Origin: Christensenella sp. UBA5327
Lineage (GTDB): Bacteria > Bacillota > Clostridia > Christensenellales > Aristaeellaceae
NCBI GenBank assembly: GCA_002411105.1
Contig: DHQX01000051.1
Location: 37,835 to 63,045, forward strand
DNA length: 25,211 nucleotides
Direction of reading: 5' to 3'
In this document: piece by piece, positions 7,049 through 15,340 of the stretch
How positions within the stretch are numbered: position 1 is the stretch's first letter
Layout of the letters: the number at the start of each line of letters is the position of its first letter
Notes under the pieces: generated by a model
Databases searched by the model: none
Told to the model about the DNA's origin: nothing
Seen by the model: only the letters and a program-made list of their open reading frames with translations
Position numbers and translations under genes: made by a program

Positions 7049-7948
7049 ATGTTCAACAAGGAAAAGGTGCACCTGGGCATCGCGCCCATCGGCTGGTGCA
7101 ATGATGATATGCCCGAGCTGGGCGCTGAGAACACCTTCCGCCAGACGGTGAGCGAAATGGCGCTGGCAGGATTTACCGGAACGGAGATCGGAAACAAATA
7201 CCCCACTGACCCGAAGGAGCTCAAGTGGGAGCTGGATCTGCGGGGAATGCGCATCGCCTCCCGCTGGTTTTCCAGCTTTCTGTTGACAAAACCCTTTGAA
7301 GAGGTGGCGGCCGATTTTGAGAGAAACCTGGGTTTTCTGGCGGCTGTGGGCGCCAACCGCATCAATGTGAGCGAACAGAGCCATTCCATTCAGGGGCAGA
7401 CCGGTACGCCGGTGCTGGGCGGCGCCAAGTATGTGATGAATGACGCTGAGTGGGCTCAGTTCTGCCAGGGCCTGGACCAGCTGGGTGAGATTGCCAACAA
7501 ACACGGCTTCAAGCTGTGCTTCCATCATCACATGGGCACGGTGGTGCAGACAGCCGAGGAAACCGACCGCATGATGGCCAGCACCTCGCCTGATAAGGTG
7601 TTTCTGTGCTATGACACGGGGCACTTCACCTTTGCGGGAGAGGATCCCCTTGCCATGCTGCGTGAATATGCTGACCGCGTGGGGCATGTGCACCTGAAGG
7701 ACATGCGCAGGCAAGTGGTGGATCAGGTGGCGCCTGGGGGGTGGAGCTTTCTAAAAGCCGTCCGGGAGGGCGCTTTCACGGTGCCGGGGGATGGCTGTGT
7801 TGCCTTTGATCCGGTGTTTGAGCTGCTTTCCAAGTCCGGCTATGAAGGCTGGCTGCTGGTGGAGGCCGAGCAGGATCCCGCCAAAGCCAATCCCCTGGAA
7901 TATGCCATCAAAGCAAGAAAATTTATCCGTGAGCACGCGAATCTTTGA
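7049..7948 (+). CDS. iolE: Myo-inosose-2 dehydratase
   Basis: A 299-residue TIM-barrel enzyme of the xylose-isomerase-like superfamily. IolE dehydrates 2-keto-myo-inositol to 3D-(3,5/4)-trihydroxycyclohexane-1,2-dione, the second step of inositol breakdown. The diagnostic N-terminus GIAPIGWCNDDMPELGAENT (10-29) is nearly the family consensus. GFTGTEIGNKYP, FHHHMGT (158-164), CYDTGHF, HVHLKDMR and the closing LLVEAEQDP carry the expected metal-binding His, Asp and Glu residues. Length is normal. The ATG is preceded by CAGGAGACAGAC. The next gene, iolB, has its own AAGGAGG 17 bases after this stop. The only alternative is another sugar-phosphate isomerase of the fold, made unlikely by the motif and neighbours. 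Confidence 0.93.
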   Translation: MFNKEKVHLGIAPIGWCNDDMPELGAENTFRQTVSEMALAGFTGTEIGNKYPTDPKELKWELDLRGMRIASRWFSSFLLTKPFEEVAADFERNLGFLAAVGANRINVSEQSHSIQGQTGTPVLGGAKYVMNDAEWAQFCQGLDQLGEIANKHGFKLCFHHHMGTVVQTAEETDRMMASTSPDKVFLCYDTGHFTFAGEDPLAMLREYADRVGHVHLKDMRRQVVDQVAPGGWSFLKAVREGAFTVPGDGCVAFDPVFELLSKSGYEGWLLVEAEQDPAKANPLEYAIKARKFIREHANL

Positions 7949-7965
7949 CAACAAGGAGGAAAGAC

Positions 7966-8769
7966 ATGGCCTATCTGCAGCCTGAAATAAAAGCCGGCTA
8001 TAATGCGTATCTGGACATGAATGACGCCCCTGAGGTGGGCATGGATGTGGGCCTGCTGGTTCTAGAGCCTGGCCAAGGCTGGGAGAGCGGCAGGCCAGAC
8101 ATCGAGATCGCCTGTCTTCTGCTTGAGGGCGAGGCCATTTTCCATTGGGAAGGCCAGTCCGTAAAAGCCATCCGGCGCAATCCTTTCCAGGATGAGGCGT
8201 ACTGCCTGCACACCGGCCCTGGCGTCCCTTTTTCCATCCAGGCTGTAACCCACACGGAGATTTATGTCCAGGCGGTCAAAAACCCCGTCCCCTTCACCAG
8301 CAAGCTCTATACCCCCAGGGATGTGATGGTGCAGCACGCCGGCAACAAAAACGAGCTGCTGGGCACCATGCGCCGGGAGATCAAAACCTTTTTTGACTAT
8401 GAGTCCGCCCCATGGTCCCAGATGGTGCTGGGTGAGGTGCTGAATTTCCCCGGGAAATGGTCCAGCTATCCCCCTCACCACCACCCGCAGCCGGAGGTCT
8501 ATTTCCATCGGTTTGACAAGCCCCTGGGCTTTGGCGCCAGCTTTGCCAACGGCGAAGTGCATGTTTCCCGGCAAAACGGCCTCACGGTGATTCTGGATGG
8601 TTTCCACTCCCAGACGGCGGCTCCAGGCTACGCGATGTGCTATATGTGGGGCATCCGTCACCTGCCCGGCAACCCCTGGCAGAAAACCCGCATCGATGAC
8701 CCCGGCCACGAATGGCTGTGGAAAGCCGATGCAAACGAGCATATTTTCAGACTGGAGGGCGAAGCATGA
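7966..8769 (+). CDS. iolB: 5-deoxy-glucuronate isomerase
   Basis: A 267-residue bicupin enzyme (KduI/IolB family) that isomerises 5-deoxy-D-glucuronate to 2-deoxy-5-keto-D-gluconate (DKG). The C-terminal cupin carries the family signature SSYPPHHHPQPEVYFHRF (166-183), whose histidines and glutamate bind the metal. A second His-rich stretch near residues 205-240 completes the site. I chose the ATG at 7966 because AAGGAGG lies at 7953-7959; the frame would otherwise open at a TTG overlapping the iolE stop. Its TGA overlaps the iolD start as ATGA. DKG is normally phosphorylated by IolC, and no kinase gene is present here, which is the key oddity of this operon. Confidence 0.94.
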   Translation: MAYLQPEIKAGYNAYLDMNDAPEVGMDVGLLVLEPGQGWESGRPDIEIACLLLEGEAIFHWEGQSVKAIRRNPFQDEAYCLHTGPGVPFSIQAVTHTEIYVQAVKNPVPFTSKLYTPRDVMVQHAGNKNELLGTMRREIKTFFDYESAPWSQMVLGEVLNFPGKWSSYPPHHHPQPEVYFHRFDKPLGFGASFANGEVHVSRQNGLTVILDGFHSQTAAPGYAMCYMWGIRHLPGNPWQKTRIDDPGHEWLWKADANEHIFRLEGEA

Positions 8770-10688
8770 AAACCATCCGCCTCACCATGGCCCAGGCGCT
8801 CATTCGCTTCCTTGAAAACCAGCACCTGGCCTGGGATGATCAGGAGCAGCCTTTTGTGAAGGGCATCTTCATGATCCCCGGCCACGGCAACGTGGTGGGT
8901 CTGGGCCAGGCCATCTCCCAGGAAGCAAAGCGCATGAAAATCTATCAAGGGAAGAATGAGCAGGGCATGGCTCATGCCGCCATTGCCTTTGCCAAACAGA
9001 AAAAACGCAAACAGATCATGGTGGCCACCTCGTCCATTGGGCCTGGGGCCGCCAATATGGTGACTGCCTGCGGCACGGCCACAGCCAATAACATCCCGCT
9101 GCTGGTGCTGCCAGGGGATACCTTTGCCTCCCGCCAGCCTGATCCGGTGCTCCAGCAGGTTGAGCTGGCCCAGTCCGCCGGCATCTCCACCAATGATGCT
9201 TTCCGCGCAGTCTGCCGGTATTTTGACAGGGTTGAGCGCCCAGAGCAGGTGATGACAGCGCTGCTCAACGCCATGCGTGTGCTGACCGACCCTGCTGATA
9301 CCGGGGCCGTCTGCCTGGCGCTGCCCCAGGATGTGGAGGGGGAAGCCTTTGACTATCCCCTATCCTTCTTTGAAAAGCGCGTTCACCGTCTCCAGCGCCG
9401 GCCGCCAGAGAAATTGGCCGTTGATGAAGCGGTGAAGCTGATCAGATCGGCGAGGAAACCCCTGTTGATTTGCGGCGGTGGCGTGCGATATTCCGAAGCC
9501 CACGCTGCCTTCGCCCAGTTTTCAGAGCGGTTCAATATCCCCTTCGGAGAAACCCAGGCGGGCAAATCCGCCCTCACATGGGATTTCCCGCTGAATCTGG
9601 GCGGCATCGGCGTAACCGGCACCCAGCCCGCCAACCTCCTGGCCCGTGAGGCCGACCTCATCATCGGTGTGGGCACCCGCTACACAGACTTCACCACCGC
9701 CTCCAAATGGCTGTTCAACCAAAAGGCGAAGTTCCTCAACATCAATGTCTCCCCCTTCCAGGCCATGAAGATGGACGCGCTGCCGCTGATCGCGGACGCC
9801 CGGATGGGCCTTGAAGCGCTGACCGAAGCCCTGGGGGATTACAGAAGCGCATACAGTGACGAGATCAAAAAGGCCCTGGCGGACTGGGAGGCTGAACTGG
9901 CCCGGCTTGACGGCATGGTCTATGACCAGAACACGCCTCCGTTGATCAATGACCGGAACGCGGAAAGCGCCGGGCAGTATGCGCTGGATCTGGGCTCTGC
10001 CCTTACCCAGACGGCAGCGCTGGGTGCAATTAACCGCCTGATTCCAAAAGATGCGGTGGTCATTGGCTCTTCCGGCTCATTGCCCGGCGACATGCAGCGC
10101 ATGTGGCGGCCATACAGCCCGGACAGCTACAACATGGAATACGGCTACTCCTGCATGGGTTATGAGGTATCAGGAGCCCTTGGCCAGAAGATGGCCGTGG
10201 GCGAAAAGGAAACCTACTCCATGGTGGGAGACGGCAGTTTTGTGATGCTGCATTCAGAGCTGCTCACAGCCGTTCAGGAGAAAATCAAAATCAATATCTG
10301 CCTGTTTGACAACGCGGGCTTTGGCTGCATCAACAACCTGCAGACCGGACAGGGCAACGACTCCCTGTGCACGGAACTGCGCTACCGCACAGCCACTGGC
10401 AAGCATGACGGCAGCTTCCTCCACGTGGACTACGCCAGGATCGCCCAGGGCTATGGCTGCAAAGCATATACTGTGCGTACCCTTGAGGAGCTGGAATCAG
10501 CCCTCACGGATGCCCTGAAGATAAAGGACCGTCCGGTGCTCTTCGACATCAAGGTGCTGCCCAAGACCATGACCGATGGCTATGACGCATGGTGGCGGGT
10601 GGGGTCGGCTGAGGTGTCTGACAACCCCTTGAATGAGGCTGCCTGGCAGGAGCACCTGGAGCATATCAAAGACGCAAAAGCATATTAA
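8766..10688 (+). CDS. iolD: 3D-(3,5/4)-trihydroxycyclohexane-1,2-dione acylhydrolase (ThDP-dependent)
   Basis: A 640-residue member of the acetolactate-synthase-like ThDP family, close to the length of known IolD proteins. It hydrolytically opens the inositol-derived ring dione to 5-deoxy-D-glucuronate. The catalytic glutamate is Glu65 in KNEQGMAHAA. The central domain carries a Rossmann-like region (KPLLICGGGVRYSEA). The cofactor motif begins GDGS at residue 488 and ends with Asp515-Asn516 in LFDNAGFGC. The N-terminal IRLTMAQALIRFLENQ and the YDAWWRVGSAEVS segment near the C-terminus are IolD-like. The ATG at 8766 overlaps the iolB stop and follows GGAGGGCG; the extension to 8712 overlaps iolB and is rejected. 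Confidence 0.95.
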   Translation: MKTIRLTMAQALIRFLENQHLAWDDQEQPFVKGIFMIPGHGNVVGLGQAISQEAKRMKIYQGKNEQGMAHAAIAFAKQKKRKQIMVATSSIGPGAANMVTACGTATANNIPLLVLPGDTFASRQPDPVLQQVELAQSAGISTNDAFRAVCRYFDRVERPEQVMTALLNAMRVLTDPADTGAVCLALPQDVEGEAFDYPLSFFEKRVHRLQRRPPEKLAVDEAVKLIRSARKPLLICGGGVRYSEAHAAFAQFSERFNIPFGETQAGKSALTWDFPLNLGGIGVTGTQPANLLAREADLIIGVGTRYTDFTTASKWLFNQKAKFLNINVSPFQAMKMDALPLIADARMGLEALTEALGDYRSAYSDEIKKALADWEAELARLDGMVYDQNTPPLINDRNAESAGQYALDLGSALTQTAALGAINRLIPKDAVVIGSSGSLPGDMQRMWRPYSPDSYNMEYGYSCMGYEVSGALGQKMAVGEKETYSMVGDGSFVMLHSELLTAVQEKIKINICLFDNAGFGCINNLQTGQGNDSLCTELRYRTATGKHDGSFLHVDYARIAQGYGCKAYTVRTLEELESALTDALKIKDRPVLFDIKVLPKTMTDGYDAWWRVGSAEVSDNPLNEAAWQEHLEHIKDAKAY

Positions 10689-10707
10689 GAAAAGGCAGGA
10701 TGGATAA

Positions 10708-11721
10708 ATGACTGGTAAGAAACTCAACATCGGTGTCATCGGCGCAGGGCGCATCGGCAAACTCCACGCCAACAACCTGGTTAACCGGGTGCCGCGGGCC
10801 AATCTGGTGGCGGTCTCTGATGTGTATGTGCAGGCAGCTAAAGACCTGGCGGATTCCCTGGGCGTCAAAAATGCCTATTCGGATTATCATGACATCATCA
10901 ACGACCCTGATATTGACGCCGTATTCATCTGCGCGCCCACCGACCTGCACTCCCCCATTTCCATCGAGGCCGCCAGGGCAGGCAAGCACATCTTCTGCGA
11001 AAAGCCCATCGACCATGATCTGGAAAAGATTGAAGCGGTGCTTGAGGAGGTCAAAAAGGCCGGCGTCAAGTATCAGGTCGGCTTCAACCGCCGCTTTGAC
11101 CGCAACTTTAGAAAAGTGCGGGAAACGGTGAAAAAAGGGGGCGTGGGCGATGTGCACATCGTCAAGGTCACCTCCCGGGACCCGGCGCCCCCCCATGCCG
11201 AGTATATCAAGGCATCCGGCGGCATCTTTGTGGACATGACCATCCATGACTTTGACATGGTGCGTTACCTCACCGGCAGCGAGGTGGAAGAGGTGTCGGT
11301 CTTTGGCGCGGTGCTGATTGATCCCGCCATTGGTGCGGAAGGGGATGTGGATACCGCGATCATCACCATGCGCTTTAAAAACGGCGCCTTGGGCGTGATA
11401 GACAACTCCCGCCAGGCGGTTTACGGCTATGACCAGCGCATCGAGGTCTTTGGCTCCAAAGGCTGTGTCACCGCCGACAACGAGACAGCTGACAACACCG
11501 TGCTGTATACCGCAGACGCTGTCACCATGGAGAAGCCGTTGTGGTTCTTCCTGGAGCGCTATAATGACGCCTTCATCGAAGAAGCCCGGGAGTTTGTGGA
11601 CGCCTGTCTGGATGACAGCGACACCCCGGTTGGCGCATTTGACGGCCTCCAGCCGGTAAAAATCGCCATCGCCGCCAAGAAGAGCTGGCAGCAAGGCGGC
11701 AAACCTGTTAAAGTGGAATAA
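10708..11721 (+). CDS. iolG: Inositol 2-dehydrogenase (Gfo/Idh/MocA family)
   Basis: A 337-residue NAD(P)-dependent dehydrogenase. It would oxidise myo-inositol, and perhaps scyllo- or chiro-inositol, to the inosose, the first catabolic step. The N-terminal Rossmann fold has GVIGAGRIGKLHANN. The catalytic triad of the family is in place: Lys99 in CEKP, with Asp176 and His180 in GGIFVDMTIHDFDMVRYL, matching K97/D172/H176 of the Bacillus enzyme as I remember it. GFNRRFDRNF is also typical of IolG. The ribosome site is AAGGCAGGATGG, and the gene starts 19 bases after iolD. Exact inositol isomer and cofactor are not decided by the sequence, since sister clades act on other polyols. Confidence 0.88.
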   Translation: MTGKKLNIGVIGAGRIGKLHANNLVNRVPRANLVAVSDVYVQAAKDLADSLGVKNAYSDYHDIINDPDIDAVFICAPTDLHSPISIEAARAGKHIFCEKPIDHDLEKIEAVLEEVKKAGVKYQVGFNRRFDRNFRKVRETVKKGGVGDVHIVKVTSRDPAPPHAEYIKASGGIFVDMTIHDFDMVRYLTGSEVEEVSVFGAVLIDPAIGAEGDVDTAIITMRFKNGALGVIDNSRQAVYGYDQRIEVFGSKGCVTADNETADNTVLYTADAVTMEKPLWFFLERYNDAFIEEAREFVDACLDDSDTPVGAFDGLQPVKIAIAAKKSWQQGGKPVKVE

Positions 11722-11748
11722 TCCGAGAAAACTTGAGGAGGTTTAGGT

Positions 11749-12798
11749 ATGTCCAAAATCAAAGTAGCAGTCGCCGGTTACGGCGTGATTGGCCAGCGTC
11801 TGGCTGACGGCGTGGCCATGCAGGGGGATATGGAGCTGGTTGGTGTGGCCGACCTGGCCCCCACCCTTTCTGTCCGGGCGCTGGCAGAAAAGGATATGAT
11901 TGGCGCCAACAATGTTGAATACAAGCTGTATCTCGTGAACGGGGCTGACAAGGCGGCCTTTGACGCGCTGAATATCCCTGTGGCGGGCACCTTTGATGAA
12001 ATGGTGCAGAAGGCCGATATCATCCTGGACTCAGCCCCCGGCGGCGTCGGGGTGAAGAACAAGGAAATCTACAAAAAATACGGCAAAAAAGCCATTTTCC
12101 AGGGCGGAGAAAAAAACGAGGTGGCCGATGTCTTCTTCCATGGCTACGCCAACTATGAGGCGGGCCTTGGGGCTGACTATCTGAAGCTCACCTCCTGCAA
12201 CACCACGGGGCTTATCCGCACGGTGGATGCGCTGGATAAGGAGTTTGGCCTGGACCACGTGGCCATCACCATCATCAGGCGCGTGGCTGACCCGGGCGAC
12301 TATCACCGCGGCCTGACCAACGCCCTTCAGATGGACAAGGCGCCCAGCCACCAGGCGGTGGACCTGATGACCATCATGCCCCACATTGAAGCTACCGGCA
12401 TTCTGGTTCATACCCCGGTCACCCACGGGCACATCATCACCGTGGTGGCCACCCCCAAGGAAGGAAAGATCACCAGGGAAGCTGCCCTGAAGTGCTTCCA
12501 GAAGCACCCCCGCATCCGCGTGGTATCCATTGATGAAGGGTTTATTGGCAACGCCTCCTTCTTCCGCTACGCCAGGGACCTGGGCAACCGCCGGGGCGAT
12601 ATGTTTGAAGTCGGCCTGTGGAAAGACGCGGTGGTGGAAACCGGCAACGCCATCATGTATGCCATCAACATCCCCCAGGAATCAGTCACGATTCCCGAGA
12701 GCATTGATGCCATCCGCGCTGCCATGAAAATGCAGGGTACAGCAGCTGAAGGCACCACGGAAACCAACAAGTACCTGCATATCGGCAAGGGGAAGTAA
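11749..12798 (+). CDS. Type II (archaeal-type) glyceraldehyde-3-phosphate dehydrogenase homologue
   Basis: A 349-residue phosphorylating aldehyde dehydrogenase of the archaeal GAPDH class, which turns aldehyde plus phosphate into an acyl phosphate. It has GYGVIGQRLADGV (10-22), FQGGEKNEVAD, catalytic Cys150 in TSCNTTGLIR and a C-terminal PESIDAIRAAMKM that matches archaeal enzymes closely. Against archaeal sequences from memory, several active-site blocks differ: KKGPIN is HRGLTN (186-191), PSHH is PSHQ (199-202), and TTLMHMH is PVTHGH (223-228). Asp35 replaces the Lys/Thr usual after the second strand, which hints at NAD rather than NADP. With the PGK homologue directly behind it (three-base gap), it should make an acyl phosphate that yields ATP. 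I infer the substrate is 3-hydroxy-4-oxobutanoate from DKG, though glyceraldehyde 3-phosphate remains possible. GAGGAGG precedes the ATG. Confidence 0.87.
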   Translation: MSKIKVAVAGYGVIGQRLADGVAMQGDMELVGVADLAPTLSVRALAEKDMIGANNVEYKLYLVNGADKAAFDALNIPVAGTFDEMVQKADIILDSAPGGVGVKNKEIYKKYGKKAIFQGGEKNEVADVFFHGYANYEAGLGADYLKLTSCNTTGLIRTVDALDKEFGLDHVAITIIRRVADPGDYHRGLTNALQMDKAPSHQAVDLMTIMPHIEATGILVHTPVTHGHIITVVATPKEGKITREAALKCFQKHPRIRVVSIDEGFIGNASFFRYARDLGNRRGDMFEVGLWKDAVVETGNAIMYAINIPQESVTIPESIDAIRAAMKMQGTAAEGTTETNKYLHIGKGK

Positions 12799-12801
12799 CA
12801 A

Positions 12802-14052
12802 ATGCGCTTCGGCATAAAAACCCTGGACGAGGCCCAGGTGAAGGGCAGGACCGTGCTCTGCCGGGTGGACATCAATCAGCCTGTTGATCAGAAAACCGGG
12901 CTATTGAAATCCACCGCCCGCATCGAGGCCTGTGTGCCCACGCTCAAGGAACTGTCTGACAAGGGGGCCAGGCTGGTCATCCTGGCCCACCAGGGCAGTG
13001 ATATTGAGTACAAAAATTTCTATACCACTGCCCCCCATGCGGAGGTTCTGAGCAGGCTACTGGACAAAAAGGTGGCTTTTATCGATGACGTAACCGGCCC
13101 CGCGGCCCGGGATGCCATCAAAAGCCTGCGTGAGGGCGAAATCCTCCTGCTTGACAACGTGCGCTTCTGCGCCGAGGAACAGACCCTGTTTGAGCAGAAA
13201 CTGCAACTCAGCCACGCCCAGCAGGCAAAGACCCAAGTGGTCAAAAAACTGGCCCCCCTGGCGGATCTCTATGTCTGCGACGCCTTTGCCGCCGCCCACC
13301 GGGATCAGCCCAGCCTCTGTGGGTTTGAGCAGGTGCTGCCCTCTTACATGGGGCGGTTGTTTGAGCGGGAGTATGTGGTGATCTCTGAACTCATGGAGCA
13401 TCCTCAGCGTCCTTGTGTGTTTGTCCTGGGCGGCGCCAAGGTGGGAGATGCTTTTTTGATGATGGATACTGTCCTCTCCCGGGGCAGCGCCGACCAGGTC
13501 CTGACAGGCGGTCTGGTGGCCAACATTTTGCTGGCCGCCAAAGGGGAGAAAATTGGCCAGGGCAGCATGGATTACATTGAACAATCAAACAACGCCCAAT
13601 ACATCCAGACTGCAAAAGAACTGCTGGCAAAACACGCCGATCAGATCGTTGTTCCTCAGACGCTTGCCTATCTGGACAATGGCGAGCGCCGGGAACAAGC
13701 ATTGACCGCCTTGCCGGACAATGCATCCGCCCTGGATATCGGCACTGAAGACGCCAGGCGCTACGCTGAAATCATCAGACAGGCCAAAACCGTCTTTGTC
13801 AATGGCCCCATGGGTGTTTTTGAGGAGGCGCAGACCGAACACGGCACCAAAATTGTGTGGGATGCCCTGGGTGACACCCAGGCCTACACGGTCATCGGCG
13901 GCGGGGACAGCATCACCGCCACTAGCAAATACGCAAAGACAGAGCATATTGGCTATATCTGCACTGGCGGAGGGGCCTTGATCCGCTTTTTGACCGGAGA
14001 GGAGCTGCCCGTGGTGAAGGCCCTGCGCCACGCGGCGATCGCATTTGCATGA
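12802..14052 (+). CDS. pgk: Archaeal-type phosphoglycerate kinase homologue
   Basis: A 416-residue PGK-fold kinase, which transfers phosphate from an acyl phosphate to ADP. Archaeal-type features are RVDINQPVD (21-29), LAHQG (61-65), DAFAAAHRDQPSLCGF (160-175), LTGGLVANIL and the ending GEELPVVKAL. Generic PGK motifs are GGAKVGD (210-216), NGPMGVFE and GGGDSITA. Basic substrate residues Arg21, Arg40, Arg121 and Arg167 remain. However, the residue after His63-Gln-Gly is Ser66, where archaeal and bacterial enzymes carry Arg or Lys that contacts the 3-phosphate of phosphoglycerate. That fits a substrate with a carboxylate instead, my inference being a malyl phosphate. The start ATG follows AAGGGGAAG inside the previous gene. 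The stop overlaps the larA-like start as ATGA. It could instead be a housekeeping PGK that moved here. Confidence 0.88.
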   Translation: MRFGIKTLDEAQVKGRTVLCRVDINQPVDQKTGLLKSTARIEACVPTLKELSDKGARLVILAHQGSDIEYKNFYTTAPHAEVLSRLLDKKVAFIDDVTGPAARDAIKSLREGEILLLDNVRFCAEEQTLFEQKLQLSHAQQAKTQVVKKLAPLADLYVCDAFAAAHRDQPSLCGFEQVLPSYMGRLFEREYVVISELMEHPQRPCVFVLGGAKVGDAFLMMDTVLSRGSADQVLTGGLVANILLAAKGEKIGQGSMDYIEQSNNAQYIQTAKELLAKHADQIVVPQTLAYLDNGERREQALTALPDNASALDIGTEDARRYAEIIRQAKTVFVNGPMGVFEEAQTEHGTKIVWDALGDTQAYTVIGGGDSITATSKYAKTEHIGYICTGGGALIRFLTGEELPVVKALRHAAIAFA

Positions 14053-15299
14053 AAATGGATTTCGGATTTGGCACTGGCACCCAGAGCGTTGAGATTCCTG
14101 ACAAAAACCTGCTAAGTGTGCTTGGCCCCAACGCGGTTGATCTGGGTCTGACAGGCGAGGAGGAGGTCATCCGGGCGCTTCAAAACCCCATTGGCTCCAG
14201 GCCGCTGGGCAAGATCGTGAAGCCTGGTGAAAAGATCGCCATTGTCACCAGTGACATCACCCGCCCCATGCCCACCCATCTGGTGATGCCAGCGCTGCTT
14301 GACACGCTCTACGAAGCAGGGGTCGACCCTGGTGACATCACCTTGGTGTTTGGCCTGGGTATCCACAGGGAGCACACAGAATCGGAAAAAAGAAAGCTGG
14401 CCGGCGAGCAGGCGTATGCTCAAATCCGCGTCATGGACTCCACCCCCCATGACTGCATTGGGTATGGCACCACCGCATCGGGCACACCGGTTGACATCAC
14501 CCGGGTGGTGGCGCAGGCTGACAGGCGCATCTGCCTGGGCAACATTGAGTACCATTATTTCGCCGGCTATTCCGGCGGCGGCAAGGCCATCATGCCGGGG
14601 GTTTCCACGGGGGAAGCCATCCAGATGAACCACCGCATGATGGTGCGGGAGGAGGCCGCAGCGGGCCGGATTGACGGAAACCCCATCCGGGATGATATCG
14701 AAGAGGCCGCCGCCATGGTGGGCATCGACTTTATCATAAACGTTGTGCTGGATGAAAAGAAGCGCATCGTGCGCGCGGTAGCCGGTGATGCTGTCCTGGC
14801 GCACCGGGAGGGCTGCCGCTTTCTGGACCAGCTCTACCGCAAGGAGCTGACTGAACGGGCGGACATCGTGCTGGTGTCCCAGGGCGGCTTCCCAAAAGAC
14901 CTGAACCTCTACCAGACCCAGAAAGCCCTTGACAACGCGAAGCACGCTGTCAAAAATGGCGGTGTCATCATTCTCATCGGCTCCTGCAAGGAAGGCCTGG
15001 GCGAGGATGAGTTTGAGCGCTGGATGACCGGCAGCCCCTCCCCCGGGGCCATGGTGGAGCGCATCGGCAAAGACTTCCGCCTGGGCGGGCATAAGGCCGC
15101 GGCGATTGCCATGGTGCTTGAAAACGCGGATATCTACATGGTCAGCGAGATGGATCCTGCATTTGTGGAGCGGATTTTCCTGCGCCCCTTTGACAGCGCC
15201 CAGGCGGCGTTTGACGCGGCGTTTGAAAAGATGGGGCCGGATGCGACGGTTTTGGCCATGCCCTATGGCGGCTCCACCTTGCCCCATGTGATATCTTAA
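14049..15299 (+). CDS. larA: LarA-like nickel-pincer hydroxyacid racemase/epimerase (DUF2088)
   Basis: A 416-residue LarA homologue. LarA enzymes invert the carbon bearing the hydroxyl in 2-hydroxyacids using a nickel pincer cofactor. All key residues expected from lactate racemase are present with the right spacing: Arg72 in DITRP, His106 in GIHREH, His169 in EYHYFAGYSGGGK, Lys179 ten residues later (cofactor-attached in LarA) and nickel ligand His195 at +26. The LarA superfamily contains racemases of lactate, malate and longer hydroxyacids, so the substrate is open. In this operon I infer D-malate to L-malate. The ATG at 14049 overlaps the PGK stop and has no clear ribosome site, so translation should be coupled; Met3 is an alternative start. 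The larB, larC and larE genes for cofactor synthesis are not in the window. Confidence 0.88.
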   Translation: MKMDFGFGTGTQSVEIPDKNLLSVLGPNAVDLGLTGEEEVIRALQNPIGSRPLGKIVKPGEKIAIVTSDITRPMPTHLVMPALLDTLYEAGVDPGDITLVFGLGIHREHTESEKRKLAGEQAYAQIRVMDSTPHDCIGYGTTASGTPVDITRVVAQADRRICLGNIEYHYFAGYSGGGKAIMPGVSTGEAIQMNHRMMVREEAAAGRIDGNPIRDDIEEAAAMVGIDFIINVVLDEKKRIVRAVAGDAVLAHREGCRFLDQLYRKELTERADIVLVSQGGFPKDLNLYQTQKALDNAKHAVKNGGVIILIGSCKEGLGEDEFERWMTGSPSPGAMVERIGKDFRLGGHKAAAIAMVLENADIYMVSEMDPAFVERIFLRPFDSAQAAFDAAFEKMGPDATVLAMPYGGSTLPHVIS

Positions 15300-15340
15300 A
15301 TATATGTGACTTGACAACCCGGAACAAAAGGAGGACAACC

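Noticed and set aside
6701..7714. 337-residue minus-strand frame opposite permease and iolE
   Set aside because: It spans two well-supported genes on the other strand and has no recognisable motif or ribosome site.
10666..11694. 342-residue minus-strand frame opposite iolG
   Set aside because: Shadow of iolG; composition and lack of motifs give no support.
14112..15338. 408-residue minus-strand frame opposite the larA-like gene
   Set aside because: It is a codon-bias shadow in GC-rich DNA: His/Gly/Ala-rich, no domain, and fully antisense to a gene with intact active site.
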